Below are positions 8,405-16,645 of a stretch of DNA of 64,000 nucleotides, in pieces. Source of the DNA: Chryseobacterium sp. FH1 (GTDB taxonomy: Bacteria; Bacteroidota; Bacteroidia; Flavobacteriales; Weeksellaceae); assembly GCF_000735135.1 (NCBI RefSeq), contig NZ_JPLZ01000004.1, forward strand, positions 1 through 64,000, given 5' to 3'. The notes beneath the pieces were generated by a model. It did not search any database, was not told the origin of the DNA, and saw nothing but the letters and a program-made list of their open reading frames with translations. A program made the position numbers and the translations under genes. Each line of letters opens with the position of its first letter. Position 1 is the first letter of the stretch.

Positions 8405-9934
8405 CTATTCCCACTCAATTGTTGCAGGTGGTTTTGAACTAATATCGTAAGCTACTCTATTGATACCACGGACTTCATTAATGATCCTGCTGGAAACTGT
8501 GTCCAAAAACTCATAAGGCAATCTGCTCCAAGTTGCGGTCATAAAGTCGATGGTGTTTGCAGAACGAACAACTGCTGTATATTCGTAAGTTCTCTCGTCG
8601 CCCATTACGCCAACAGATTTTACAGGAAGTAAAACTACGAACGCTTGAGACACTTTTTCGTAAAGGTCATTTTTGTACAATTCCTCGATGAAAATATCGT
8701 CTGCTTCTTGCAGAATTCTTACTTTTTCAGCATCCACTTCTCCAAGAACTCGTATTCCCAAACCTGGTCCTGGGAACGGATGTCTGTAAACCAACTCGTG
8801 TGGAATACCTAATTCCTCTCCTACTTTTCTTACCTCATCTTTGAACAATTCTCGCAAAGGCTCCAACAATTCGAATTCCATTTCTTCTGGCAATCCGCCC
8901 ACGTTGTGATGCGATTTGATCACCGCAGAAGGTCCTTTGACAGACTGAGATTCGATGACATCTGGATAGATTGTACCTTGTGCTAAGAATTTGGCGCCTT
9001 CAATTTTTTTGGATTCTTCGTCGAACACGTGAACGAACTCGTTGCCTATGATTTTTCTTTTTTGTTCTGGATCGCCAATGCCAGCCAATTTGGATAAGAA
9101 TCTTTCGGAAGCTTCCACCAACTTGATGTTCATTTTGAAATGCTTGCCGTAATTTTCCATTACTTTTTTGTCTTCATCTTTTCGCAAAAGTCCTGTGTCT
9201 ACGAAGATGCAATTCAGTTGATCACCGATGGCTTTATGAATCAAGACCGCGGCAACGGAAGAATCCACGCCACCAGACAATCCCAAAATTACCTTTTGGT
9301 CGCCCACTTTTTCTTTGATCTCGGCAACCGTTTTTTCGATGTAATTGGTCAGTTTCCAGTTTTTGTCCGCTTTACAGATTTCGAAAACAAAATTCTCTAT
9401 CATCTTTCCACCTTCCTCAGAATGCGAAACTTCAGGATGGAATTGAACGCCGTAGATTTTTTTCTCAGGATTTGAAATGGAAGCAATAACGCCAGATTTT
9501 GCATTGAGTTCGAAACCTGCTGGCAATTGCGAAACCTCATCGAAATGGCTCATCCAAACGATGGAATTTTGATAAACGCCTTTCAGCAAATCATTTTCTT
9601 TTACGATTTCCAAATGTGCTTTTCCGTACTCACCTTTGTCACCTTTTGCCACTTTACCGCCCAAAAGATGTGCGGTCAATTGCATTCCGTAGCAGATTCC
9701 AAGAACTGGAATTCCTTGTTCGTAGATTTCTTTTTCTACCAAATGGGCGTTCTCTGCATTCACAGAACTTGGTCCGCCAGAAAGGATGATCCCTCTTGGT
9801 TTCTTCTCCAAGATCTCTGACAATGGCGTGTTGAAAGGTAATATTTCTGAATAGACTTCCATCTCACGGATCCTTCTTCCGATGAGTTGATTGTATTGGG
9901 AACCGAAGTCTAAAATGATAATTCCGTTGTGCAT
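8405..9934 (-). CDS. guaA: GMP synthase (glutamine-hydrolysing)
   Basis: Converts XMP, glutamine and ATP to GMP in the last step of guanine nucleotide synthesis. The 509-residue protein has an N-terminal class I glutamine amidotransferase with the triad Cys81 (GICYGMQ), His166 and Glu168 (QFHPEVSH), an ATP pyrophosphatase domain with the P-loop-like SGGVDSS at 220-226, and the C-terminal dimerisation domain ending PPATIEWE. This is the full domain set of bacterial GuaA. The Tam-like methyltransferase gene lies immediately upstream on the same strand with an 18-bp gap, so the two are probably cotranscribed, although no functional link is obvious. A terminator follows the stop. Confidence 0.98.
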   Translation of the reverse strand: MHNGIIILDFGSQYNQLIGRRIREMEVYSEILPFNTPLSEILEKKPRGIILSGGPSSVNAENAHLVEKEIYEQGIPVLGICYGMQLTAHLLGGKVAKGDKGEYGKAHLEIVKENDLLKGVYQNSIVWMSHFDEVSQLPAGFELNAKSGVIASISNPEKKIYGVQFHPEVSHSEEGGKMIENFVFEICKADKNWKLTNYIEKTVAEIKEKVGDQKVILGLSGGVDSSVAAVLIHKAIGDQLNCIFVDTGLLRKDEDKKVMENYGKHFKMNIKLVEASERFLSKLAGIGDPEQKRKIIGNEFVHVFDEESKKIEGAKFLAQGTIYPDVIESQSVKGPSAVIKSHHNVGGLPEEMEFELLEPLRELFKDEVRKVGEELGIPHELVYRHPFPGPGLGIRVLGEVDAEKVRILQEADDIFIEELYKNDLYEKVSQAFVVLLPVKSVGVMGDERTYEYTAVVRSANTIDFMTATWSRLPYEFLDTVSSRIINEVRGINRVAYDISSKPPATIEWE

Positions 9935-9952
9935 ATAGTTGTTGTAATATTT

Positions 9953-10717
9953 TTAAAATTTTGCGTAAATAAATGTTCTTTTGAATGGATAGAAAACAGG
10001 CGAACCTGAAAACACTTTTTTAAGTTCTGCCTTGTAATCCGCTTTGTAGTTTTCTCTCAATTCTTCTGGTAATTTTTCTAAAAAAGGAATGATGGCTGTT
10101 CCGGAAGCCCATTCGAAAACGGCATCTGAATTTTCCATCACGTGTGGATAGACTTTCTCGAACACATTGATGTCTTTTCCGTTGTTGTCATATAAAATCT
10201 TGGCGTACTCGTCGATTTTCAAAACTGGATATTCTCTGACCCAAGCTTTGAATTCTTTTTTATAAGGTTCCATTTCTGCTACTTTCGAAAGCAATTGATG
10301 AACGATAAAATTATGATTGGAGGGCACTTGAACTGCCAATTGTCCATCTTCATTTAGTTTTGAAATGAGGTCTGGAAAAAGTTCCGTATGCTCTGTGCAC
10401 CATTGCAAACTGGCGTTGGCGATGATGAGATCAAATTTCTCGTCCAACTCCAATTGTTCTTCAACGCCTCTTTGGAAGAATTTTAAATTTTCTGTGGAAT
10501 GTTTTTCCGCCTTCTCCAACATCTCGGCTGAAGAATCGATTCCAATAATGTTTGGATTTTCCAGATAACCAAAAATTCCCGAAGTCAGTTCGCCTGTTCC
10601 GCAACCTAGATCGATGACAGACAAATTCGGTTTTGAATCTACGAGATTCAAAAGGTCAAAAAAGGGCGCTGAGCGTTCTGTTTTGAATTGTTCGTATGTT
10701 TCCGGATTCCAGGGCAT
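9953..10717 (-). CDS. tam: trans-aconitate 2-methyltransferase-like methyltransferase
   Basis: A 254-residue class I SAM-dependent methyltransferase resembling Tam, which methylates trans-aconitate, a by-product that inhibits aconitase. The N-terminus WNPETYEQFKTERSAPFFDL is typical of the family, and the SAM motif VIDLGCGTGELT is at residues 34-45; NASLQWC near 101-107 is another Tam feature. Substrate has not been shown for most Bacteroidota members, so the name is by similarity only. It lies 18 bp upstream of guaA. Directly upstream of its ATG, from 11 bp away, are eight tandem copies of a 7-bp repeat lying where the ribosome would bind, so changes in copy number might alter expression. 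Confidence 0.8.
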   Translation of the reverse strand: MPWNPETYEQFKTERSAPFFDLLNLVDSKPNLSVIDLGCGTGELTSGIFGYLENPNIIGIDSSAEMLEKAEKHSTENLKFFQRGVEEQLELDEKFDLIIANASLQWCTEHTELFPDLISKLNEDGQLAVQVPSNHNFIVHQLLSKVAEMEPYKKEFKAWVREYPVLKIDEYAKILYDNNGKDINVFEKVYPHVMENSDAVFEWASGTAIIPFLEKLPEELRENYKADYKAELKKVFSGSPVFYPFKRTFIYAKF

Positions 10718-10727
10718 CTTTTAATGG

Positions 10728-10783
10728 TTGATGGTTGATGGTTGATAGTTGATAGTTGATAGTTGATAGTTGATAGTTGATAG
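10728..10783. repeat. tandem heptamer repeat, 8 units
   Basis: Eight head-to-tail 7-bp units: two TTGATGG followed by six TTGATAG, with a partial unit before them. The array ends 10 bp from the start codon of the tam-like gene, inside its 5' leader. Seven is not a multiple of three, but the array is non-coding. Similar arrays are frequent between genes in this class. Confidence 0.9.
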
Positions 10784-10804
10784 TGAAGTTAATTCTTATT
10801 TTTT

Positions 10805-10862
10805 TAACGCAAAGTCCGCAAGATTTTCTTGGACTTATTGAATATATTTTAAGGTTCGCAAG
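10805..10862. repeat. AACGCAAAG-type repeat
   Basis: AACGCAAAGTCCGCAAGA at the left and TTTTAAGGTTCGCAAGGAC at the right. The same framework is seen at 16297-16360 and 47414-47475, and more loosely at 2620 and 44828. No coding potential. Confidence 0.6.
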
Positions 10863-10984
10863 GACACTTCGACAAACTCAGTATAAACTACAAACTCATC
10901 AAAGCTTTCAACTCACTTAATTCTATAATTTTTAAATATCTGTAAATGTTCTATTGATTGACAAAACTTCAATTTTTGAAGAAA

Positions 10985-11096
10985 CCCATAGCCCCGATTG
11001 CAACGGCATCCTTTTTTTGTTTTTGGATCAATTACTTTTTGATGACCAAACGTCGTAACAAAAAAAGATATAGTGGAAAGCGGGATCAAGCTCCTA
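10985..11096 (-). repeat. 3'-end dispersed palindromic element, copy 2
   Basis: On the minus strand it starts TTAGGAGCTTGATCCCGC, directly abutting the T-run of the purD terminator, and ends CAATCGGGGCTATGGG. The outer ends can pair (AGC with GCT, CCCG with CGGG). It shares GCAACGGCATCC and the AAAAGATATAGTGG segment with the ilvC copy at 16507. Together with the heptamer and AACGCAAAG repeats it fills the 418-bp gap. Confidence 0.75.
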
Positions 11097-11130
11097 AAAA
11101 AAAGAGACGTTAGTTGCCCAACATCTCTTT
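11096..11130 (-). terminator. terminator of purD
   Basis: On the minus strand AAAGAGATGTT pairs with AACGTCTCTTT (plus 11101-11130, one G-U pair) followed by eight T. The T-run merges into the start of the dispersed element. Confidence 0.88.
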
Positions 11131-11135
11131 ATATT

Positions 11136-12374
11136 TTAAAATTTCGCAATATCGTCTCGGTAAAAGGCGTAGTCGAACTGAACCGGAACGGCGTCTTCGT
11201 ACACTTTTTTGCGTGCCTCGTCATAGGTGTCGCCCAAAGCCACGATGTTCAACACTCGTCCGCCTGTGGAAACCACTCTGCTTCCTCTGTAATCTGCGCC
11301 AGCATAGAGAACTTTGCTGTTTTTCACTTTTTCTACACCTGTGATCTCGTAGCCTGTCTCGTGGTTTTTTGGATAACCGCCAGAGCAAACGACCAAGCAC
11401 ACCGCTTTTTTGTCTTTGAACTTCAGATCCAATTCTTTTCCATTAAGACAATCCTCGATGACATCTACCAAATTGTTTTCCAAAAGTGGCAAAAGCACCT
11501 GCGTTTCCGGATCTCCCAATCTCATATTGTACTCTAGAAGGTAAGTTCCGTTTTTGGTGATCATCAATCCGAAAAAGATAAATCCTTTGAAGTTAAGGCC
11601 TTCTTTTTTAAGTCCTTCTACCGTTGGATTCATAATATTCTGGATGAAATCCTGATTGTGAGCGTCTGTAAATTCCGGGCTTGGCGCCACAGAACCCATT
11701 CCGCCAGTGTTTGGCCCTTTGTCGCCGTTTCCAGCTTTTTTATAATCTTTTGCTGAAACGAAAGGGAATAATTTTTCACCATTGGAAACTCCGATAATTG
11801 AAGCTTCGAAACCTTCAAGAAATTCCTCGATCACGACTTGAATTCCGGCATCTCCAAAGATCCTTTTGATCATAAAATCGTGGATCGTTCCTTCTGCTTC
11901 TTCCAGATCCTCGGCGATGACAACGCCTTTTCCACCAGCAAGTCCGCTCGCTTTGATCACGACAGGAAACTCCTGAGTCTGCAAATATTCTTTGGCATCT
12001 GCGTAAGAATCAAAAATAACGGCCTTCGCTGTTTTGATGCCGTAAGTCTGCATAAACTTCTTGGAAAAAGATTTGCTACCTTCCAATGACGCCGCCTTCT
12101 GAGTTGGACCAAATACTTTGAGATCAACTTTTTTGAATTCGTCAACAATCCCTTCTACCAAAGGTGCTTCTGGGCCTACAATTGTCAAATCGACTTTGTT
12201 CTTGATGGCAAAATCTCTCAATGCCAATATATCGGATTCGTTGATATTTTCTCCTAATTTTTCGGTAGTGGCGTTTCCGGGTGCGAAAAACATTTTTGTG
12301 ATTTTGCTATCCTCACTCAGCTTCAAAGCTAGAGCCGAAGCACGGCCACCATTGCCAACAATAAGTAATCTCAT
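11136..12374 (-). CDS. purD: phosphoribosylamine-glycine ligase
   Basis: GARS: joins 5-phosphoribosylamine and glycine with ATP in the second step of purine synthesis. The 412 residues span the normal fold: N domain, ATP-grasp domain (KASGLAGGKGVVIA near 140-153, GPNTGGMGS) and C domain with TGGRVLNIVALG. Two positions depart from the family consensus: the near-invariant N-terminal GGREHA reads GGRASA (residues 9-14), and N-R-FGDPETQ reads NMRLGDPETQ. The protein is otherwise intact, so it may be functional. It has its own terminator and stands alone on the minus strand. No other purine gene is adjacent except guaA. Confidence 0.95.
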   Translation of the reverse strand: MRLLIVGNGGRASALALKLSEDSKITKMFFAPGNATTEKLGENINESDILALRDFAIKNKVDLTIVGPEAPLVEGIVDEFKKVDLKVFGPTQKAASLEGSKSFSKKFMQTYGIKTAKAVIFDSYADAKEYLQTQEFPVVIKASGLAGGKGVVIAEDLEEAEGTIHDFMIKRIFGDAGIQVVIEEFLEGFEASIIGVSNGEKLFPFVSAKDYKKAGNGDKGPNTGGMGSVAPSPEFTDAHNQDFIQNIMNPTVEGLKKEGLNFKGFIFFGLMITKNGTYLLEYNMRLGDPETQVLLPLLENNLVDVIEDCLNGKELDLKFKDKKAVCLVVCSGGYPKNHETGYEITGVEKVKNSKVLYAGADYRGSRVVSTGGRVLNIVALGDTYDEARKKVYEDAVPVQFDYAFYRDDIAKF

Positions 12375-12565
12375 TTGCTATTATTTAAATCTTTTTTGTC
12401 AAATGAAACGCCGAATCATATTTTCCTCCTGTGAAAGAAACTCTAATGATCTGCATTTCACTTAGTTTTCAGTTTAACTTTTTAAAGTGTCAAATTTAAG
12501 ATTTTTTGAGGACAAATCTTATACCTAGTTTGAGGTATTTTTCTTAAATAAATATAAAATTTGAA
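12375..12565. other. gap upstream of purD
   Basis: About 190 bp of AT-rich DNA between the pirin remnant and purD. It should hold the purD promoter, but I see no full TAnnTTTG match and no convincing hairpin. Confidence 0.4.
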
Positions 12566-13282
12566 CTAGACTGGCAATTGCATTGGAACTTCCATCAATA
12601 AAACTTCTGAATCCTTTGTAGCTTCCAATACAAAACTTTCCACATCCCAAATTCCAAATCCGTCTCTCTCATTCAAAACCTGCTCTCCAATTTTGGCTGA
12701 GCCTTTGATGACAAAAGCGTAAACGCCGTTCCCAGATTTGTGGATTTTATATTCTTTTAAAAAACCTTTGTCAAACTTCGCCAAATTGAACCAAGCATCT
12801 TGATGAATCCAAACGCCTGCGTCATCTACATTGGGAGATAATATTTGCTGAAAGTCATTCTTAACCGATTTTTCCTCGATGTCCATTTGGTCATATCTTG
12901 GTGTGACGTCGGTTTTGTTTGGGATGATCCAGATTTACAAAAATTTCACAGGTTGCTCGGTCGCGTTTTCTTCGCTGTGCATAATTCCGGTTCCTGCAGA
13001 CATTACCTGGATGTCTCCTTTTTTGATGATTCCGGAATTGCCCATATTATCGCCGTGACGCAAATCGCCTTCCAGCGGAATAGAAATAATTTCCATATCG
13101 CGGTGCGGATGTCTGCCGAAGCCCATTCCGCCTTGTACAAAATCGTCATTCAAAACCCGGAGAACGCCGAAATGGATTCTTTCCGGATTTTGATAACCTG
13201 CAAAGCTGAACGTGTGGTGACTTTTCAACCAACCGTGATTAGCATAACCTCTGCTGTCTGATTTATGATAAACTGTTTTCAT
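12566..13282 (-). pseudogene. pirin family protein gene interrupted by an in-frame stop
   Basis: Pirins are iron-containing bicupin proteins. The first cupin half (residues 1-115) holds the metal-site pattern HPHRDMEI and HSE; the second half reads DFQQILSPNVDDAGVWIHQDAWF. The frame is continuous from 13282 to 12566 (238 residues) except for a TAA at 12937-12935. The codon sits where the family has a glutamine in VKFLQIW, so a single C-to-T change (CAA to TAA) explains it. Downstream the reading IWIIPNKTDVTPRYDQ continues the pirin sequence perfectly. It is either a recent nonsense mutation or a sequencing error. An internal ATG at 12886 could only yield a C-terminal half. The gene is alone, downstream of ilvA. 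Confidence 0.9.
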
Positions 13283-13370
13283 TTTAATTGATTTAATGTG
13301 TTTGATTTTTTTGATTACACAAATTTCCAGCTTTCAAAATCTTTAAGCATTGATGTACGGTAAGAACGAC

Positions 13371-13394
13371 AAACTCCAGCGATTGCCGGAGTTT
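13371..13394 (-). terminator. hairpin after ilvA
   Basis: AAACTCC with GGAGTTT, extended by GC pairs around a 4-nt loop, 19 bp past the ilvA stop. The T-run on the minus strand (TTTGTCGTT) is weak, so termination may be partial. Confidence 0.55.
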
Positions 13395-13412
13395 ATTTGT
13401 TTTGATCAATGA

Positions 13413-14681
13413 TTAAACGAGCATATTAAGAACATCAGGATTATCATTAAGGTAAGATTCAAAATAACCGAGTTCGTGCATTCTCTGTTTAAGACCTTCA
13501 AAATCTTCAGGATTGGAAAGTTCGATTCCAACGACTGCCAAAGCGGTTTCTCGTGAATTTTTCTTGGTATATTCGAAATGCGTGATGTCGTCGTTTGAGC
13601 CGAGGACATTCAGAACGAAATCTTTAAGAGAGCCAGGTCGTTGAGGGAATTTGACCATAAAATAATGTTTCAAACCATTGTACAGCAAAGCGCGCTCTTT
13701 GATTTCCTCCATTCTCGTAATGTCATTGTTGCTTCCGCTGACAATGCAAACCACATTTTTCCCTTTGATTTGATTTTTGTATTGTTCCAAAGCCGATATA
13801 GAAAGTGCTCCGGCTGGTTCCAAAACAATCGCATCTTTATTATACAACTGCAAAATCGTTTCACAAATCTTTCCTTCATCCACAGAAATACAATCCTCCA
13901 GCGCAGTTTTACAAATCTCAAAAGTCAAATCACCTACTCTTTTCACAGCCGCACCATCCACAAAACTATCGACTTCCAACAATTCTGTATTGATGTTATT
14001 TTCGATGGACAATCTCATCGACGGTGCGCCTTTTGGTTCAACGCCAATCAGTTTGGTCTCTTTCGACAATTCTTTGAAAACCGTTGCAATCCCTGAAGCT
14101 AAACCGCCGCCGCCAATTGGAATAAAAATAAAATCAATAAGATTTTTATTCTGCTCCAAAATTTCCAAAGCCAAAGTCGCCTGACCTTCGATAATCTGAA
14201 CATCATCAAATGGATGGATGAAAGCCGCACCCGAAGTTTCCGCAAACTCAAAAGCCGCCGTTTTTGAAGCATCAAAAGTATCGCCGACCAATCTGATTTC
14301 GGCGTAATTTCCGCCAAACATTTCAACTTGTTCCAACTTTTGTTTTGGTGTTGTCACCGGCATAAAAATCGTTCCTTTGATTTGAAGTTGCTTGCAGGAA
14401 AAAGCCACACCTTGAGCGTGATTTCCCGCACTAGCACAGACAATTCCTTGAGAAACCTTGCCTTCGTTGAACAGCGTTTTGATTTTGTTATAAGCACCCC
14501 GCAATTTGTACGACCTCACAGGTTGCAAATCTTCTCTTTTGAGGAAAATATTAGCTCCAAATTTTTCTGACAATCTTGCATTGTATTGCAATGGCGTGTA
14601 GTTCACGACATTTTCTATACTTTTTCGGGCTTCTTTTACCGCTTCCAGGGTTGGAAATACGAGCGTTTCGTTCATCTTCAT
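13413..14681 (-). CDS. ilvA: threonine dehydratase (biosynthetic)
   Basis: PLP enzyme that deaminates threonine to 2-oxobutanoate, the committed step to isoleucine. The 422-residue protein has the PLP lysine at 59 in SYKLRGAYN, the phosphate-binding loop GGGGLASG near 192-199, and a C-terminal single ACT-like regulatory domain (about 335-422, YFMVKFPQRPGSLKDFV), the short form as in Gram-positive and Bacteroidota enzymes. It is the last ilv gene of the cluster, separated from ilvC by an ABC-ATPase gene and repeats; whether it belongs to the same transcript is uncertain because an inverted repeat lies just upstream. Product inhibition by isoleucine is expected from the ACT-like domain. Confidence 0.97.
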   Translation of the reverse strand: MKMNETLVFPTLEAVKEARKSIENVVNYTPLQYNARLSEKFGANIFLKREDLQPVRSYKLRGAYNKIKTLFNEGKVSQGIVCASAGNHAQGVAFSCKQLQIKGTIFMPVTTPKQKLEQVEMFGGNYAEIRLVGDTFDASKTAAFEFAETSGAAFIHPFDDVQIIEGQATLALEILEQNKNLIDFIFIPIGGGGLASGIATVFKELSKETKLIGVEPKGAPSMRLSIENNINTELLEVDSFVDGAAVKRVGDLTFEICKTALEDCISVDEGKICETILQLYNKDAIVLEPAGALSISALEQYKNQIKGKNVVCIVSGSNNDITRMEEIKERALLYNGLKHYFMVKFPQRPGSLKDFVLNVLGSNDDITHFEYTKKNSRETALAVVGIELSNPEDFEGLKQRMHELGYFESYLNDNPDVLNMLV

Positions 14682-14737
14682 TTATATTACAGATTCTTTG
14701 ATTTTGGTTTTTAATTTTTATTCTAAAATTTTTAATT

Positions 14738-14804
14738 CTCGCAGATTTAGCTGATTAGGTAGATTTAAAATTTTGAAATCTGCTGAATTTGCTAAATCTG
14801 CGAG
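14738..14804. repeat. CTCGCAGATTTAGC inverted repeat
   Basis: CTCGCAGATTTAGC (14738-14751) and GCTAAATCTGCGAG (14791-14804) are perfect 14-bp inverted repeats with further imperfect pairing inside. It lies between the ABC gene stop and ilvA start and could act as a terminator or processing site. A related unit is at 2917-2990. Confidence 0.8.
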
Positions 14805-14809
14805 CGTAA

Positions 14810-16282
14810 TCATCTCTCAATATTTAAAAATTCAAAGCGACTTTTGATTTGTGTAGTTCCGTTTTCCAGAACAAGTTTGTGGCTGAGTTTTTTTGGCAAT
14901 TGAGATTCAAAATGTCCGACGTAAATCAACGATTGTCCCTGACTTGCCAAATCATCAATCACCTGATTGAAATATTGCGTCTGCTCATTATCCATTCCCT
15001 GACAAGGCTCATCCAGAATCAGAAGTTTTGGCTTTTTAATCAATGTTCTTGCGAGTAAAGCCAAGCGTTGTTTTCCAAGTGGTAAAGTCTTTAACTTCTT
15101 ATTTTTATCGTCCTTCAAATCGAAGAAATATAGAATCTGTTCCAACTGTTGCTGTTGGTCAAAACTCAGTTTCTGATACAAACTCATTGAATCAAAAAAA
15201 CCAGAAGCAATCGTTTGTCCGACATTCGCATTCATATCAAAATACCAGTGCAATTCGGGCGAAATCATTCCGATTTTTTCTTTGATATCCCAAATACTTT
15301 CGCCACTTCCCCGCTTCTGTCCGAAAAGATGAATTTCATTGGCGTAAGCTTGTGGATGGTCGCCATTCAGCAAACTCAACAAGGTTGATTTTCCAGAACC
15401 ATTGTGACCCTGCAACAGCCATTGTTCGCCGGAATTCACTTCCCATTCGATGTTGTTCAGGACTTGTTTTTCGCCGTAAGAAATACTGATATTTTCTAAT
15501 TTGATTAAGTTTTCTCTCTGACTTTCATTATTGTTTTGAAGAAAAAAAGGAAGTGATTTTGGTGTTCTTTCTTCGCCTTTGGAAAAGTCTTTTGGAGATT
15601 TTCTGTGAACTAATTTTCCATTTTCTATCTCTACAAAATATTGAACACTTTCGGGATATTCATCGTCATTATTAATTAAAACCAATGTGACATTGTCTTT
15701 AATTAAATCATCAAACGCCTGATTCAAAAACTTTCTTGATTTGACATCCAAACCTGTGTAAGGCTGGTCGATAATCAAAACTTGAGGTTTGAGCCAAAGC
15801 GCTTTCAGCAATTGTAACTTTTTGTGTTCGCCACTGGAAAGTTCTATCAATTGTTGATTTTTGAAATTCTCAAATCCAAATGATTCTAAATATGATTCTA
15901 ATATTCCGAAATCAAGATTTTCTTCTTTTGCGAAATGACTGAGTTCTGCGAAAACAGTTAACGTGTCATTTTTTACTTGTTGATTATATCGTTGCTGATA
16001 GTAAAAATTTCGGTCGCCTTCCAGATTGCTGAACTGAAACCAATTTGAAACGTACAAAACCTTCTTTGGCAACTTTGACTTTTCATCAAAACTGACTTTC
16101 AGTTTTCCTTCAAAGTTTTTGAGTTCGCCGGAAATGATTTTGGCTAAAGTTGTTTTTCCGCTTCCACTCAAACCGCCAAGCATCCAACATTCGCCGGAAG
16201 ATATTTCCCAGTTTAAATCTTCCAATATGGGTTTGCTATATTGGAAATTGAGATTTGAAATTTGGATGATTGGGGTTGACAT
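14810..16282 (-). CDS. ABC transporter ATP-binding protein with two nucleotide-binding domains (ModF/PhrA-like)
   Basis: A 490-residue cytoplasmic protein with two ABC ATPase domains and no membrane segment. Domain 1: Walker A GLSGSGKTT near 37-45, signature LSSGEHKK, Walker B VLIIDQPYTGLD. Domain 2: Walker A GHNGSGKST near 293-301, degenerate signature LPLGKQR, Walker B LLILDEPCQGMD. The arrangement resembles ModF/PhrA of enterobacteria, whose role is not settled. I take the ATG at 16282 (MSTPIIQISNLNF) rather than a TTG 21 bp upstream. It lies inside the ilv gene cluster on the same strand, between ilvC and ilvA, but no branched-chain role is implied by the sequence. Confidence 0.85.
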   Translation of the reverse strand: MSTPIIQISNLNFQYSKPILEDLNWEISSGECWMLGGLSGSGKTTLAKIISGELKNFEGKLKVSFDEKSKLPKKVLYVSNWFQFSNLEGDRNFYYQQRYNQQVKNDTLTVFAELSHFAKEENLDFGILESYLESFGFENFKNQQLIELSSGEHKKLQLLKALWLKPQVLIIDQPYTGLDVKSRKFLNQAFDDLIKDNVTLVLINNDDEYPESVQYFVEIENGKLVHRKSPKDFSKGEERTPKSLPFFLQNNNESQRENLIKLENISISYGEKQVLNNIEWEVNSGEQWLLQGHNGSGKSTLLSLLNGDHPQAYANEIHLFGQKRGSGESIWDIKEKIGMISPELHWYFDMNANVGQTIASGFFDSMSLYQKLSFDQQQQLEQILYFFDLKDDKNKKLKTLPLGKQRLALLARTLIKKPKLLILDEPCQGMDNEQTQYFNQVIDDLASQGQSLIYVGHFESQLPKKLSHKLVLENGTTQIKSRFEFLNIER

Positions 16283-16296
16283 TATTTTTAATTTTA

Positions 16297-16360
16297 AACG
16301 CAAAGGGCGCGAAGGTTTTTTTTATTTTTATTGAAAATATTTTAAGGTTCACAAAGGCGC
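16297..16360. repeat. AACGCAAAG-type repeat
   Basis: AAACGCAAAGGGCGCGAAGG at the left, TTTTAAGGTTCACAAAGGCGC at the right, very like 10805-10862. It starts just upstream of the ABC gene. Between it and the next element (about 16361-16506) I see nothing recognisable. Confidence 0.6.
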
Positions 16361-16506
16361 TTCGCTTAGAAAAGTGTTTTGCATATAATTTATCATTCCG
16401 GTAGAAATAAGGACTATTGCGATTGACTTTGTCGAATCACTGCTTTAGGTTTCCAATAGAATGACAAAATTTGAATTCAGGAACCAACTTTATTTTTATG
16501 ACAAAT

Positions 16507-16642
16507 CCCATAGCCCCGATTGACTCACAGTTTATATTTTTTTATTTGAATCGTCGAAACTCGTTCCTCGTTTTGCAACGGCATCCTTTTGTGATGAGAA
16601 ACGAAGAGCAAAAGATATAGTGGAAAGCGGGATTAGCTCCTA
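16507..16642 (-). repeat. 3'-end dispersed palindromic element, copy 3
   Basis: On the minus strand it begins four bases after the ilvC stop with TTAGGAGCTAATCCCGC and ends AATCGGGGCTATGGG. The outer ends are complementary. It is the longest copy, with an inserted stretch around 16525-16580 containing AAACTCGTTCCTCGTTTTGC. It shares the GCAACGGCATCC and AAAAGATATAGTGG blocks with copy 2. Confidence 0.78.
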
Positions 16643-16645
16643 ATT

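Noticed and set aside
10728-10783. Heptamer array considered as CRISPR or iteron-type origin repeats
   Set aside because: Units are 7 bp without spacers, and there are no cas, rep or dnaA-type genes.
12566-12886. Second half of the pirin gene as an independent small cupin gene
   Set aside because: It is in frame with the first half and continues the pirin sequence exactly across one stop codon.
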